Assembly: GCF_018263905.1 (NCBI RefSeq)
Contig: NZ_JAAFZU010000012.1
Location: 62,001-126,000 of the forward strand
Source: Loktanella sp. SALINAS62
GTDB lineage: Bacteria; Pseudomonadota; Alphaproteobacteria; Rhodobacterales; Rhodobacteraceae
DNA length: 64,000 nt
Direction: 5' to 3'
Position numbers and translations under genes: made by a program. Below the pieces are notes generated by a model. The model was not told the origin of the DNA, made no database searches, and saw nothing but the letters and a program-made list of their open reading frames with translations. How positions within the stretch are numbered: position 1 is the stretch's first letter; every line of letters begins with the position of its first letter. Below are positions 28,213 to 37,120 of this stretch, piece by piece.

Positions 28213-29622
28213 ATGTCAAAGCCATCCCTGACTGACGCCCTTGGCGGCGTCCTGTTGATCGCAACAATGATTGCGCGCGGCACCTATGAATGGGGCGGGC
28301 CTGCGGTATTCCTGCAGATTTCAATGGTCACAAGTGCTGCGGCACTGGTGGTGTTTGCGTTCCACATCCGCTGGTCGCGCCGGATCTTTGTGCTGATCGG
28401 TCTGTTGCTGGTCGTGGCGGCCTTTGTGGTTCTTCCCGATCCGCGAGGTGCAATCGCGGCGGCGCTGACCTCTGCCAGTTTCATCACGGCATTTTTTGCC
28501 GCCCTGACGTCGTTGCGCAGTGCTGCGCTGACGTCGGCGCCCATCGTGGCGACCGGGCGGTTTCTGGCGTCGCAGCCGCCGGGGCGTCGGTATCTGGCGC
28601 TGACGACAGGTGGCGGGTTGTTCGGGTTGCTGCTGATGTATGGGTCAATCCAGCTGTTGGGCGGGCTTGCCACGGAAAGCGCCAGACATGAACCGCATCC
28701 CGAACGGCGCATGCACCGCATCCGTCGCATGCTGGTTGCGATCCAGCGGGGATTCATCGCAACGCTGCCGTGGTCGCCACTGGCCTTTGCGACCGCCGTG
28801 ACAACCCAACTGATCCCCGGTGCAACATGGGGCGGGGCCGTGCTGCCCTGTCTTGTATCGGGTGCTGTCCTGGTCATCACGGGCTGGGCATTGGACACCA
28901 TATACAAGCCCAAGATTGCCGGGCCAGCCGCCCCGATCGTCCCGCCCGAAGGCACATGGCTGCGCAAGCTGTTTCCATTGCTGACCCTGTTGATCGTGAT
29001 CGCCACGGTGACACTGGGTTTGCATCTGTGGTCGGGGGTGCGGGTTGTCGGGGTGGTGATGATCGTTGTCCCCGTGATTGCCCTGCTGTGGATGGGCGAA
29101 CAGGATGTGCTGAACCATCACAAGCACCCGATCCTGCATGTGGCCAGCCGGGCCCGCGATTATGCCATCACGGAATTGCCCGGCAACCGGGCAGAGATCG
29201 TCTTGCTTGCGATGGCGGGGTTCATCGGATCGCTTGGTGCAGCCCTGCTGGCACCGGTCATCGCGCAGTCCGGCATCGATTTGTCGTCGGTGCCGCCTTT
29301 TGTTCTGCTGCTGGCATTATTCTGGATCGTGCCGATTACCGGGCAGTTCGGCATGAATCCGATCCTGTCCGTTTCGCTGCTGGCACCGCTGCTGCCAGCC
29401 CCTGTCGATATCGGGATATCGCCGGCGGCCTTTGTCGTGGCAATCACGGGCGGTTGGGCGTTAAGCGGGGCGACATCGCCCTACACCGCGTCGACGTTGC
29501 TGATCGCGCAATACGGCGGCGTGTCGGCAAGCCATGTGGGTTTGCGGTGGAATGGCCGCTACGCGTTGATCTGCGGTGTCATTCTGTCGGGCTGGGTGCT
29601 GGTGGCGATGCACCTGCTATAG
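28213..29622 (+). CDS. Multi-pass membrane protein, transporter-like, unknown family
   Basis: A 469-residue protein with roughly ten to twelve hydrophobic segments and a charged cytoplasmic loop around residues 155-180 (HEPHPERRMHRIRRM). Two internally similar Gly/Pro-rich stretches (SPLAFATAVTTQLIPGATW and NPILSVSLLAPLLP) resemble the half-site motifs of citrate/anion transporters, but I cannot assign a family. No partner gene is adjacent. The start ATG at 28213 gives a hydrophobic first helix preceded by MSKPSLTDALG. Confidence 0.7.
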   Translation: MSKPSLTDALGGVLLIATMIARGTYEWGGPAVFLQISMVTSAAALVVFAFHIRWSRRIFVLIGLLLVVAAFVVLPDPRGAIAAALTSASFITAFFAALTSLRSAALTSAPIVATGRFLASQPPGRRYLALTTGGGLFGLLLMYGSIQLLGGLATESARHEPHPERRMHRIRRMLVAIQRGFIATLPWSPLAFATAVTTQLIPGATWGGAVLPCLVSGAVLVITGWALDTIYKPKIAGPAAPIVPPEGTWLRKLFPLLTLLIVIATVTLGLHLWSGVRVVGVVMIVVPVIALLWMGEQDVLNHHKHPILHVASRARDYAITELPGNRAEIVLLAMAGFIGSLGAALLAPVIAQSGIDLSSVPPFVLLLALFWIVPITGQFGMNPILSVSLLAPLLPAPVDIGISPAAFVVAITGGWALSGATSPYTASTLLIAQYGGVSASHVGLRWNGRYALICGVILSGWVLVAMHLL

Positions 29623-29626
29623 ATGT

Positions 29627-29653
29627 CAGCGGGCACCATAAAGGCGCCCGCTG
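29627..29653. terminator. Hairpin between membrane protein and lipoprotein genes
   Basis: CAGCGGGC (29627-29634) is the exact complement of GCCCGCTG (29646-29653). It lies just past the plus-strand membrane protein stop and just past the minus-strand lipoprotein stop, so it could end transcription from both sides. It lacks a T-run. Confidence 0.45.
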
Positions 29654-29661
29654 GCAACGAT

Positions 29662-29793
29662 TTACAGTTTGTTCATCGTGGGCTCTGCGATGACCATGGG
29701 CTGCGTCGCCATCGGTTCCATCGCCATGGTGTCATGTTGGGCGCAAGCGGCCAGTGTGGCCAATGCGATGGCGGTCAATGTAATCTTTTTCAT
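29662..29793 (-). CDS. Tiny Met-rich lipoprotein (first of a tandem pair)
   Basis: The minus strand from the ATG at 29793 encodes 43 residues: MKKITLTAIALATLAACAQ is a lipoprotein signal with an LAAC lipobox, leaving a mature peptide of about 27 residues rich in Met, His, Asp and Glu (QHDTMAMEPMATQPMV). AGAGGA stands six bases upstream. It probably sits on a membrane facing the periplasm. Repeated Met with His and acidic residues would suit copper or another soft metal, but this is inferred only from composition. The second gene, 29 bases upstream, has the same build. Confidence 0.65.
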   Translation of the reverse strand: MKKITLTAIALATLAACAQHDTMAMEPMATQPMVIAEPTMNKL

Positions 29794-29822
29794 GCTCGTT
29801 CCTCTGGGTGATTGGGGCCGCG

Positions 29823-29966
29823 TCAGTTGATGACGGTATTGCCCATTGTTGCCGTTTCAGCGGTTGCGCCGCTTGGTGTTTGCATATTGGCGGGCATGTT
29901 CATGCCAGCAGTTGTATCACAAGCCACAAGTGTAAGCGTGGCAAGCATGCAAAATGCGAACTTCAT
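29823..29966 (-). CDS. Tiny Met-rich lipoprotein (second of a tandem pair)
   Basis: A 47-residue minus-strand frame beginning MKFAFCMLATLTLVACDTT: a lipoprotein signal with LVAC lipobox. The mature part, about 32 residues, is MNMPANMQTPSGATAETATM and ends NTVIN. GGAGG lies six bases before the ATG at 29966 (an ATG three bases earlier is also possible but too close). Same strand, size and composition as the gene 29 bases downstream, so they look like a duplicated pair in one small operon. The mature part lacks His, unlike its neighbour. Confidence 0.6.
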   Translation of the reverse strand: MKFAFCMLATLTLVACDTTAGMNMPANMQTPSGATAETATMGNTVIN

Positions 29967-30030
29967 CATAATCCTCCGGTTGTGTGTCCCGAAAGCTAAG
30001 GCACATCGCGCCGTCGTCATGGTCAGAACG

Positions 30031-30061
30031 CAAAAAGGCCCCGACGTTTTTGTCGGGGCCT
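30031..30061 (-). terminator. Intrinsic terminator of pnp
   Basis: On the minus strand AGGCCCCGAC pairs with GTCGGGGCCT (stem of ten, six-base loop), followed by TTTTTGC. It lies 25 bases past the pnp stop. Confidence 0.9.
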
Positions 30062-30085
30062 GATGTCGTTTAAGAAGAAAGCCGC

Positions 30086-32221
30086 TTATTCGGCGGTTTC
30101 GTCTTCTTTTTTCAGCTCTTCGCCGGTGCCTTGGTCGACCATCTTCATGGCCAGACGCACCTTGCCGCGATCGTCAAAGCCCAGCAGCTTGACCCAGACG
30201 TCCTGACCTTCTTTCAGAACGTCCGACGGATGGTTCAGGCGGCGGTTTTCGATCTGGGATACGTGGACCAGACCGTCACGCTTGCCAAAGAAGTTCACAA
30301 AGGCACCGAAATCGACCAGTTTGACGACCGTACCCTTGTAAACCTTACCTTCTTCCGGCTCTGCCACGATCGAATAGATCATGTCATAAGCTTTCTTGAT
30401 TGCGTCGGCATTGTTGGATGCCAGTTTGATCACACCGTCGTCGTTGATGTCGACCTTGGCACCCGACACTTCGACGATTTCACGGATGACCTTGCCACCG
30501 GACCCGATAACTTCACGGATCTTGTCGACGGGGATCTGCATCGTTTCGATTTTCGGCGCGTGAACGCTGAATTCGGACGCGCCGGTCAGGGCTTTGCTCA
30601 TCTCGTTCAGGATGTGCAGACGGCCGGCCTTGGCCTGAGCCAGTGCCTTGCTCATGATCTCTGGCGTGATGCCTGCGATCTTGATGTCCATCTGCAACGA
30701 CGTGATGCCGTTTTCAGTCCCGGCAACCTTGAAATCCATGTCGCCCAGGTGGTCTTCGTCACCCAGAATGTCGGACAGGATGGCATAATCGCCGTCGTCT
30801 TCCATCACCAGACCCATGGCCACACCGGCAACAGCGGATTTCAACGGAACGCCTGCGTCCATCATCGACAGCGATCCACCACAGACCGACGCCATGGACG
30901 ACGAGCCGTTGGATTCAGTGATCTCTGACACGATGCGGATCGTATATGGGAAGTCGGTGGCAGCAGGCAGAACCGCCTGCAACGCGCGCCATGCCAGTTT
31001 GCCGTGACCGATTTCACGACGGCCCGGGCCGGACACACGACCGACTTCACCGACCGAATACGGCGGAAAGTTGTAGTGCAGCATGAAGTTGGATTTATAC
31101 ATGCCGGTCAGCGCGTCGATCATCTGTTCGTCGTCGCCGGTGCCCAGCGTGGTGACGACCAGACCCTGCGTTTCACCACGGGTGAACAGGGCCGAACCGT
31201 GGGTCCGGGGCAGAATGCCGGTTTCCGACACGATATCGCGGATTTCATCCAGACGACGACCATCGATGCGGCGACCGTTCTTGACGACATCTCCGCGCAG
31301 CACGGCAGATTCCAGCTTTTTGAGGGCGGCGCCAAGGTTGGCGTCTTCCTGCTGTTCTTCGCTCAGGCTGTCGATGATATCCTGCTTTGCAGCGGACACA
31401 GCGGTGGTGCGGTCCTGCTTGTCCGTGATCGCATAGGCGTCGCGCATCTTTTGCTCGCCTGCCGATTTGATCGCGGCATACAGGTCGTCATAGTTTGGCG
31501 GCTGGAAATCAAACGGCTCTTTCGCACAGTCTTCGGCCAGATCGATGATCAGGTCGATGACTGGCTGGATCTGCTCGTGTGCAAACGTCACGGCACCCAG
31601 CATTTCCTCTTCCGTCAGCTCGTAGGCTTCGGATTCGACCATCATCACGGCGTCTTTTGTGCCGGCGACGACAAGGTCCAGACGCTGTTCGGGGTTCATG
31701 CGCAGGTTGTGCATGTCGTCGATTTCAGGGTTCAGGACGTATTCGCCATCGGTGAAACCAACGCGGCAGGCAGCGATCGGACCCATGAACGGTGCGCCGG
31801 AAATCGTCAGTGCAGCGGATGCAGCGATCATGGCGACCATGTCGGGATCGTTGACCAGATCGTGGCTCAGCACTGTGCACATCACCAGCACTTCATGCTT
31901 GAAGCCGGGAACGAACAGTGGGCGGATCGGACGGTCGATCAGACGCGAGGTCAGCGTTTCCTTTTCGGTTGGCCGCGCTTCGCGCTTGAAAAAGCCACCG
32001 GGAACCTTGCCTGCGGCATAGTATTTTTCTTGGTAATGAACCGTCAGCGGGAAAAAGTCCTGACCCGGCTTCGGCTTCTTTGCAAACGTCACGTTGGCCA
32101 TTACAGAGGTTTCGCCCAGCGTGGCGATCACAGAACCGTCGGCCTGACGGGCAACTTTGCCCGTTTCCAGTGTCAGCGTCTCTTCGCCCCACTGCATCGA
32201 TTTCTTGAATTCCTTGAACAT
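30086..32221 (-). CDS. pnp: Polyribonucleotide nucleotidyltransferase (PNPase)
   Basis: A 711-residue phosphorolytic 3'-5' exoribonuclease of the degradosome. It has two RNase PH domains ([14 protein letters not shown]-type block reads [19 protein letters not shown] near residue 430), a KH domain at [20 protein letters not shown] near residues 556-575 and an S1 domain at [20 protein letters not shown]. Length is standard. Unlike the usual arrangement, rpsO is not directly upstream: three genes lie between them, and pnp must have its own promoter within 32222-32479. A strong terminator follows. Confidence 0.96.
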   Translation of the reverse strand: MFKEFKKSMQWGEETLTLETGKVARQADGSVIATLGETSVMANVTFAKKPKPGQDFFPLTVHYQEKYYAAGKVPGGFFKREARPTEKETLTSRLIDRPIRPLFVPGFKHEVLVMCTVLSHDLVNDPDMVAMIAASAALTISGAPFMGPIAACRVGFTDGEYVLNPEIDDMHNLRMNPEQRLDLVVAGTKDAVMMVESEAYELTEEEMLGAVTFAHEQIQPVIDLIIDLAEDCAKEPFDFQPPNYDDLYAAIKSAGEQKMRDAYAITDKQDRTTAVSAAKQDIIDSLSEEQQEDANLGAALKKLESAVLRGDVVKNGRRIDGRRLDEIRDIVSETGILPRTHGSALFTRGETQGLVVTTLGTGDDEQMIDALTGMYKSNFMLHYNFPPYSVGEVGRVSGPGRREIGHGKLAWRALQAVLPAATDFPYTIRIVSEITESNGSSSMASVCGGSLSMMDAGVPLKSAVAGVAMGLVMEDDGDYAILSDILGDEDHLGDMDFKVAGTENGITSLQMDIKIAGITPEIMSKALAQAKAGRLHILNEMSKALTGASEFSVHAPKIETMQIPVDKIREVIGSGGKVIREIVEVSGAKVDINDDGVIKLASNNADAIKKAYDMIYSIVAEPEEGKVYKGTVVKLVDFGAFVNFFGKRDGLVHVSQIENRRLNHPSDVLKEGQDVWVKLLGFDDRGKVRLAMKMVDQGTGEELKKEDETAE

Positions 32222-32479
32222 CAGTTCTTCCTTATCGGGCGCTTCGCCCTGTTACGTAGGGGGCGTATTCCCCCTGACCCCGGTATCTTGTTCGGCGCTG
32301 GGGTCCGGGCGCCTGTCTTCAGCAAGATGGACTGCCCTTATCCGAAATGTGGTGGTTTGGAAAGGGTCTGGCGCGGTGGCCCAATTGTAACAAAAACGGC
32401 GTTTTTATAACATTTTTCCTGTAAAAACAGATTAACATCGTCAAGCATTCGTACAGTGTCATTCCAATGGGAGAGTCAT

Positions 32480-32917
32480 ATGACCACGAAATTGCTTGTT
32501 GGGCTTGATGGCCGCGATAGCGGGGAACGGGCGTTGGCGTACGCGCAGACGCTAGCCGGGTTGATTGGCGATTGTGAATTAGTCCTGGCCTATGTCATCG
32601 AATGGTCCCCCTTTGCGTTCCAGACAGCCGAAGAAAACGCCCAGCGCCACAAGCGGCGCGAAGAAGAAATCGATTTGGCGCTGTCGCGCATTATCGATCC
32701 CGCCGTGGCCAAAGTGAAAGCCGACGGTCAGCAGGCCAGCGGCGTCGTCCAGCATGGCCACGTGTCCGACACATTGGACAAACTGGCGCGCAAACATGGG
32801 GCCGAACAGATCATCATTGCACGCGTCGCCGAAAGCGGGCTGGGCGCGCGGATCTTTGGGTCTTCGACGGCCAATCTGGTGATGCAGGCCCGCGTGCCTG
32901 TGACCGTTGTGAATTGA
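32480..32917 (+). CDS. Universal stress protein (UspA family)
   Basis: A 145-residue single-domain Usp. The start KLLVGLDGRDSGERALAYAQ and the C-terminal ESGLGARIFGSSTANLV carry the G-x2-G-x9-G-S/T pattern of ATP-binding members. Usp proteins protect during starvation and stress. The ATG at 32480 follows GGGAGAG. An AT-rich stretch (32395-32460) in front likely holds the promoter. The gene is ten bases before the alanine symporter, on the same strand, so both may be made together. Confidence 0.88.
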   Translation: MTTKLLVGLDGRDSGERALAYAQTLAGLIGDCELVLAYVIEWSPFAFQTAEENAQRHKRREEEIDLALSRIIDPAVAKVKADGQQASGVVQHGHVSDTLDKLARKHGAEQIIIARVAESGLGARIFGSSTANLVMQARVPVTVVN

Positions 32918-32927
32918 AGGGGGCGAC

Positions 32928-34472
32928 ATGAAACATCTGTATACGCGTTTGATCATCGTAATGACGACAATCTGGGCCGCAGGGGCCGCGACAGCCCAAA
33001 GCATTGATCAGGCGGTCAATGATGCCTTTGCGAGTGCAACCGGACCTTATGTCAGCTTCATCTTCTCGAACCTGCCGGGCACGAATTTCCCGTGGATCGT
33101 GCTGTGGCTGGTGGTCGGTGCAACCGTCTTTACCATCTACTTTGGCTTCGTGCAGTTCCGGTATTTTGGCCATGCCATCGCACTTGTCAAAGGTGACTAT
33201 TCCAACCCCAATGATGCGGGCGAGGTCAGCCATTTTCAGGCGCTTGCCACTGCACTGTCGGGCACCGTGGGTCTGGGAAACATCGCGGGCGTGGCCGTGG
33301 CCATCGGCATTGGCGGACCGGGGGCCACATTCTGGATGATCCTTGCGGGTCTGCTGGGCATGGCGTCAAAGTTCACGGAATGTACGCTGGGTGTGAAATA
33401 CCGGAATGAATATCCCGACGGCACCGTATCCGGCGGCCCGATGTATTACATGAAAAAGGGTTTTGCCGAACTGGGTCTGCCGGGTGGCGGTATTCTGGCG
33501 GTGCTGTTTTCGGTTTTCTGTATCCTTGGGGCGCTGGGCGGTGGCAATATGTTCCAGGCCAACCAGGCACACGTTCAGATCACGCAGATCACCGGCGCGT
33601 ATCCGGGCTGGATCACCGGCCTGATCTTTGCAGTGATCGTCTTTGTCGTGATCGTAGGCGGTGTCAAATCCATTGCCCGTGTGACTGAAAAAGTCGTGCC
33701 GCTGATGGGTGTCATCTATGTCGGTGCCGCGCTGATCATCCTGATCGTCAACTACGACATGATCGGGACGGCGTTCGGTCAGATCTTTGCAGGGGCCTTT
33801 ACCGGGCTGGGGGTCGCTGGCGGACTTGTTGGCGCGCTGATCCAAGGCTTTCGCCGGGCAGCATTCTCGAACGAGGCGGGCGTTGGATCTGCCGCGATTG
33901 CACACTCTGCCGTCAAGACCAAAGAACCGATCACCGAAGGTTTCGTGTCTTTGCTGGAACCGCTGATCGATACGGTCGTGATCTGCACCATGACAGCATT
34001 GGTCATCACCATTTCCGGCCAGTTAATTACGGACCCTGCAACGGGGATGTTCGTTCTGGACGAAGCCGGGGTTGCGATCCAAACCGTGGGCGGTAATTCG
34101 GGCGTCGCGCTGACGTCGGCTGCATTTGGGGCGTCGATCAGCTGGTTTCCTTATGTGCTATCGATCGCCGTGGTCCTGTTCGCCTTTTCAACCATGATTT
34201 CATGGTCCTACTACGGGCTGAAGGCATGGACCTATCTGGTGGGCGAGGGGCAAACCAAGGAAATCGTGTTCAAGGTGATTTTCTGCGTGTTCATCGTGAT
34301 TGGCGCGTCTGCGAACCTTGGCCCGGTGATCGATTTTTCGGACGCTGCGATTTTCTCGATGGCGGTTGTCAACATCTTTGCGTTGTACTTCCTGATGAAG
34401 ATCGTCCGGCGCGAACTGGCCAGCTATGGCCAGCGACTGCATTCAGGTGAAATCCGTAAATTCGAAATTTAG
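32928..34472 (+). CDS. Alanine/glycine:cation symporter (AGCS family)
   Basis: A 514-residue sodium-coupled amino-acid carrier with about eleven membrane helices. The AGCS hallmarks are ALSGTVGLGNIAGVAVAIG near residue 110 and RRAAFSNEAGVGSAAIAHS near residue 307. It should import alanine or glycine. A signal-like N-terminus (AAGAATAQS) precedes a periplasmic stretch before the first helices. It follows the stress gene by ten bases and ends at a bidirectional terminator shared with the CsbD gene. Confidence 0.92.
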   Translation: MKHLYTRLIIVMTTIWAAGAATAQSIDQAVNDAFASATGPYVSFIFSNLPGTNFPWIVLWLVVGATVFTIYFGFVQFRYFGHAIALVKGDYSNPNDAGEVSHFQALATALSGTVGLGNIAGVAVAIGIGGPGATFWMILAGLLGMASKFTECTLGVKYRNEYPDGTVSGGPMYYMKKGFAELGLPGGGILAVLFSVFCILGALGGGNMFQANQAHVQITQITGAYPGWITGLIFAVIVFVVIVGGVKSIARVTEKVVPLMGVIYVGAALIILIVNYDMIGTAFGQIFAGAFTGLGVAGGLVGALIQGFRRAAFSNEAGVGSAAIAHSAVKTKEPITEGFVSLLEPLIDTVVICTMTALVITISGQLITDPATGMFVLDEAGVAIQTVGGNSGVALTSAAFGASISWFPYVLSIAVVLFAFSTMISWSYYGLKAWTYLVGEGQTKEIVFKVIFCVFIVIGASANLGPVIDFSDAAIFSMAVVNIFALYFLMKIVRRELASYGQRLHSGEIRKFEI

Positions 34473-34483
34473 AACCAGCCAAC

Positions 34484-34518
34484 AAAAAGGCCCGCCGGTG
34501 TAATCCGGCGGGCCTTTC
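34484..34518. terminator. Bidirectional intrinsic terminator
   Basis: AGGCCCGCCGG (34488-34498) pairs with CCGGCGGGCCT (34505-34515) around a six-base loop, with A-rich bases before and Ts after. It can stop the plus-strand symporter and the minus-strand CsbD gene. Confidence 0.9.
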
Positions 34519-34535
34519 GTGTGTTGTGGGATCAA

Positions 34536-34718
34536 CTAGATATCGTTGCCCAGCTTACCCTTGACGGTGCCGGACACGTCCTGCACGTGGCCCTTGGCTT
34601 TTTGTGCCTGACCTTCTGCTTGCAGATCCGCGTTGTCGGTTGCGTCGCCGATCACTTCTTTCGCGGTGCCGACGGCCTTGTTGGCTGCGGCTTTGGCTTT
34701 GTCTGTCAATTCACCCAT
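34536..34718 (-). CDS. CsbD-like stress protein
   Basis: A 60-residue, highly charged protein with Ala/Lys-rich repeats (TDKAKAAANKAVGTAKEVIG and GQAQKAKGHVQDVSGTVKGK) that match the CsbD family, small general-stress proteins of unknown mechanism. The ATG at 34718 has GGAG seven bases upstream. No membrane or signal segment. It sits between the symporter and rpsO, transcribed leftward. The gap between it and rpsO contains the rpsO terminator. Confidence 0.85.
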   Translation of the reverse strand: MGELTDKAKAAANKAVGTAKEVIGDATDNADLQAEGQAQKAKGHVQDVSGTVKGKLGNDI

Positions 34719-34849
34719 GGTCTTCTCCAGTTCAGCGCAGTGGGTGGCGATCATCGCCATCTTAAACTGCTTGAACCTTAGACTCCTGTGCGCCGAAATT
34801 GTTCCCGGCTCGTTCGCGACCGCCAACACATCTGCGACAGATCACAAAC

Positions 34850-34880
34850 GCGAAACGCCCGCCAAAGACATTGGCGGGCG
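34850..34880 (-). terminator. Intrinsic terminator of rpsO
   Basis: Ten-base stem CGCCCGCCAA/TTGGCGGGCG with a five-base loop (34856-34880). On the minus strand it is followed by TTTCG. It lies 29 bases after the rpsO stop and separates rpsO from downstream genes, so rpsO and pnp are not one transcript here. Confidence 0.85.
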
Positions 34881-34909
34881 CTCGTATCAAATGCAGCTAA
34901 CCGTATGGT

Positions 34910-35179
34910 TTAGCGGCGCAGGCCCAGACGCTTGATCAGATCCTGATAGCGTGCTTCGTCCTTGGACCGGGTGTAGTCCAGCAGCTTGCGGCGCAGTGCG
35001 ACCATTTTCAGCAGGCCACGGCGACCGTGGTTGTCTTTCTTATGGGTTTTGAAATGCTCTGTCAGGGTCGCAATGCGGCTGGACAGGATCGCAACCTGGA
35101 CTTCGGGCGAACCGGTGTCGCCTTCTTTGGTTGCGAATTCTTTCATGATCCGTGTTTTTTCTTCGGGCGTAATCGACAT
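34910..35179 (-). CDS. rpsO: 30S ribosomal protein S15
   Basis: An 89-residue S15: [15 protein letters not shown] at the start, [17 protein letters not shown] near residues 21-37 and [16 protein letters not shown] near residues 64-79. It binds the central domain of 16S rRNA. The ATG at 35179 has GGAGACCCC upstream. In most proteobacteria pnp follows directly; here a terminator, the CsbD gene, the symporter and UspA intervene. Autoregulation by binding its own leader is known in E. coli; I cannot judge it here. Confidence 0.97.
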   Translation of the reverse strand: MSITPEEKTRIMKEFATKEGDTGSPEVQVAILSSRIATLTEHFKTHKKDNHGRRGLLKMVALRRKLLDYTRSKDEARYQDLIKRLGLRR

Positions 35180-35293
35180 CGGGGTCTCCTGTAACAAAGG
35201 GTGAATGGCGCAATCCGGGATGTCGTCCAGAAAGGTCCGTGGAGGGTGGATGTGTGTCCTTAGTCAGGACGTCCCCAAAAGAAAAGCCCTATT

Positions 35294-36145
35294 TCAGTTG
35301 CGTGTCAGCACGACACTGGACAGGTCCAGTTCCGAAATGCCCAGCAAACGCGCCGTCGGCACGCCGTCGGCCAGCAGCGTCAGCCCGTCGTCATCCGTTT
35401 CGGTGGACAGTTCTGGCGTATCGTCCCAATAGGTCAATTCAATCGTATCTTCGGACGCATCGAAATCGGCAATCGTTGATTCTGCATCGACGCGTGTGAT
35501 GAACAGGTCGGCCCCGCCGCCACCGTACATCACGTCGCCATCGCCCCCGATCAATGTATCGTCGCCTTCACCGCCGTTCAGGATGTCGGCTGATTGGTCG
35601 GCATCGTCACCGTCAAGGATATCATCGTCCCAGCCGCCGAACATCACATCACGCCCGTCACCGCCGACCAGCACATCGTCACCGAACCCGCCCTGAAGAA
35701 TATCGTCGCCGTCCCCACCCAACAGGACATCGTCGCCATCGCCCGAGATCAGGGTATCATTGCCGGCACCACCGGACAGTACATCGTCCCCATCCTTGCC
35801 GATCAGAACATCGTCGCCATCAAGACCATCCAGCAGGTCGTCCCCACTGGCCCCGGTCAGTGTATCGTCACCTGCCGTGCCGTCGATTTGATCATCCACG
35901 ATGTACTTTGGGTCATTCTGTGTGCCGTCGGGGATCGGTTTATAGATGTCATCGACTGGGGCGTTGACGTCGGTTTCCACCATGGACAGCACGTCGCCGT
36001 CAGACGCATCCAGCAGCCTGTCCAGACCGCCCGTCTGGTCGCCGCCGCTGTCTTCTGCGCCGTCATCCGTGTCGTATTCGTCGTCGGTCCGCAGCACGAC
36101 AAAGCCGCCCATGGCAAGGCCGAACAATCCCAAAAATCCAAGCAT
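35294..36145 (-). CDS. Membrane-anchored RTX repeat protein
   Basis: A 283-residue acidic protein. I start at the ATG at 36145, giving a hydrophobic stretch MLGFLGLFGLAMGGFVVLRT that reads as an uncleaved membrane anchor. Acidic spacer follows (residues 20-90), then about ten Asp/Gly-rich nonapeptide repeats of the GGDGDDVLxGG type across residues 95-210, which fold as a calcium-binding beta roll. The C-terminal 70 residues resemble RTX end caps (ADLFITRVDAESTIADFD). No T1SS genes are beside it, and the N-terminal anchor differs from secreted RTX proteins. Confidence 0.82.
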   Translation of the reverse strand: MLGFLGLFGLAMGGFVVLRTDDEYDTDDGAEDSGGDQTGGLDRLLDASDGDVLSMVETDVNAPVDDIYKPIPDGTQNDPKYIVDDQIDGTAGDDTLTGASGDDLLDGLDGDDVLIGKDGDDVLSGGAGNDTLISGDGDDVLLGGDGDDILQGGFGDDVLVGGDGRDVMFGGWDDDILDGDDADQSADILNGGEGDDTLIGGDGDVMYGGGGADLFITRVDAESTIADFDASEDTIELTYWDDTPELSTETDDDGLTLLADGVPTARLLGISELDLSSVVLTRN

Positions 36146-36235
36146 ATCAGGCGCCTTTTGATTTGGATCGCCCCCGGTCCAGTCGTTCGCAAGACTTACC
36201 ACCGAACATCGGATTTTGCAGCCGCAAACTGATTC

Positions 36236-37120
36236 TTAGGTTAACGCTTTGAAGTGCGGTAGAAACGCGTCCAGTACGGCCTGCGGGTTTTCTTCCATCG
36301 CGAAATGGCCGGACCGACAGGCATTTCCGCTGACATCATGCGCCCAGTTCCGCCACAGGCCCAGCGGGTCACCGGTCCGTGCTGGAAACCCCGCTTCTGC
36401 CCAGAGAAACCGCAAGGGTGCGGCGATCCTAGCACCCGCGGCCCGATCCGCATCATCCAACCGGCGGTCGAACGTCGCGCCCGCCCGGTAATCCGCACAC
36501 ATCGACATCGCCCGGTCAGCCATCTGCTGACGATAGGACGCCAGCGCATCTGGGGCGAAGACATTCAGCGACTTGTCCAGCGTCCACTGCGCCAGTGTCC
36601 AATCGGCGTAACCGGCAGGATCCGCTGCGATCATCCGTTCCGGCAGCGGTGCGGGCTGTGCCAAAAAGGTCCAATGATATGCCGCCATTGCCAGATCGGC
36701 GGTCCACGCGTTCCAGAAATCGCCCGTCGGCACGATTTCGATGATCCCCAGTCGATCCAGTCTGTCGGGGTGATCCAGCGCAAACCGGTAAGCGACCCGT
36801 GCGCCGCGGTCGTGGCCCAGCACATGCGCACGGTCCAATCCAAGCGCATCCAGCAAACCCACGATATCGCGCGCCATCGTCCGCTTTGAATAGATGGAAT
36901 GTGCTGCATCGTCCGGTGGCGCGTCACTGTCGCCATAGCCGCGCAGGTCGGGCACGATGACGTCAAAATGTGTGGCAAGGTCGGGTGCTACCCGTGCCCA
37001 GCAGTGATGATTCTGCGGATAACCGTGCAACAGCACCAGCGGCATGCCCTGCCCGGCGCGGTGAACGGACAGGTGAACCTCGCCACAATCGACGCGGGTT
37101 TGTGTGAATCCTGCGATCAT
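36236..37120 (-). CDS. Haloacetate dehalogenase-like alpha/beta hydrolase
   Basis: A 294-residue alpha/beta hydrolase. Numbered from the ATG at 37120, the fluoroacetate dehalogenase pattern is nearly complete: Asp104 nucleophile with Arg105 and Arg108 in GHDRGARV, His149-Trp150 in the halide pocket, Tyr211, and His272 as base. The acid of the triad, Asp in characterised enzymes, is Glu128 here (IIEIVPT). The ATG overlaps the TGA of the DUF1643 gene (ATGA). The likely reaction is hydrolysis of haloacetates, but an epoxide- or ester-hydrolysing relative cannot be excluded. Confidence 0.78.
   Translation of the reverse strand: MIAGFTQTRVDCGEVHLSVHRAGQGMPLVLLHGYPQNHHCWARVAPDLATHFDVIVPDLRGYGDSDAPPDDAAHSIYSKRTMARDIVGLLDALGLDRAHVLGHDRGARVAYRFALDHPDRLDRLGIIEIVPTGDFWNAWTADLAMAAYHWTFLAQPAPLPERMIAADPAGYADWTLAQWTLDKSLNVFAPDALASYRQQMADRAMSMCADYRAGATFDRRLDDADRAAGARIAAPLRFLWAEAGFPARTGDPLGLWRNWAHDVSGNACRSGHFAMEENPQAVLDAFLPHFKALT

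Noticed and set aside
31004-32410. 468-codon frame on the plus strand
   Set aside because: Antisense to pnp; composition is not protein-like.
35494-35900. Repeat array of CRISPR type
   Set aside because: The periodic sequence is the coding repeat of the RTX protein (Gly/Asp nonapeptides), without spacers.
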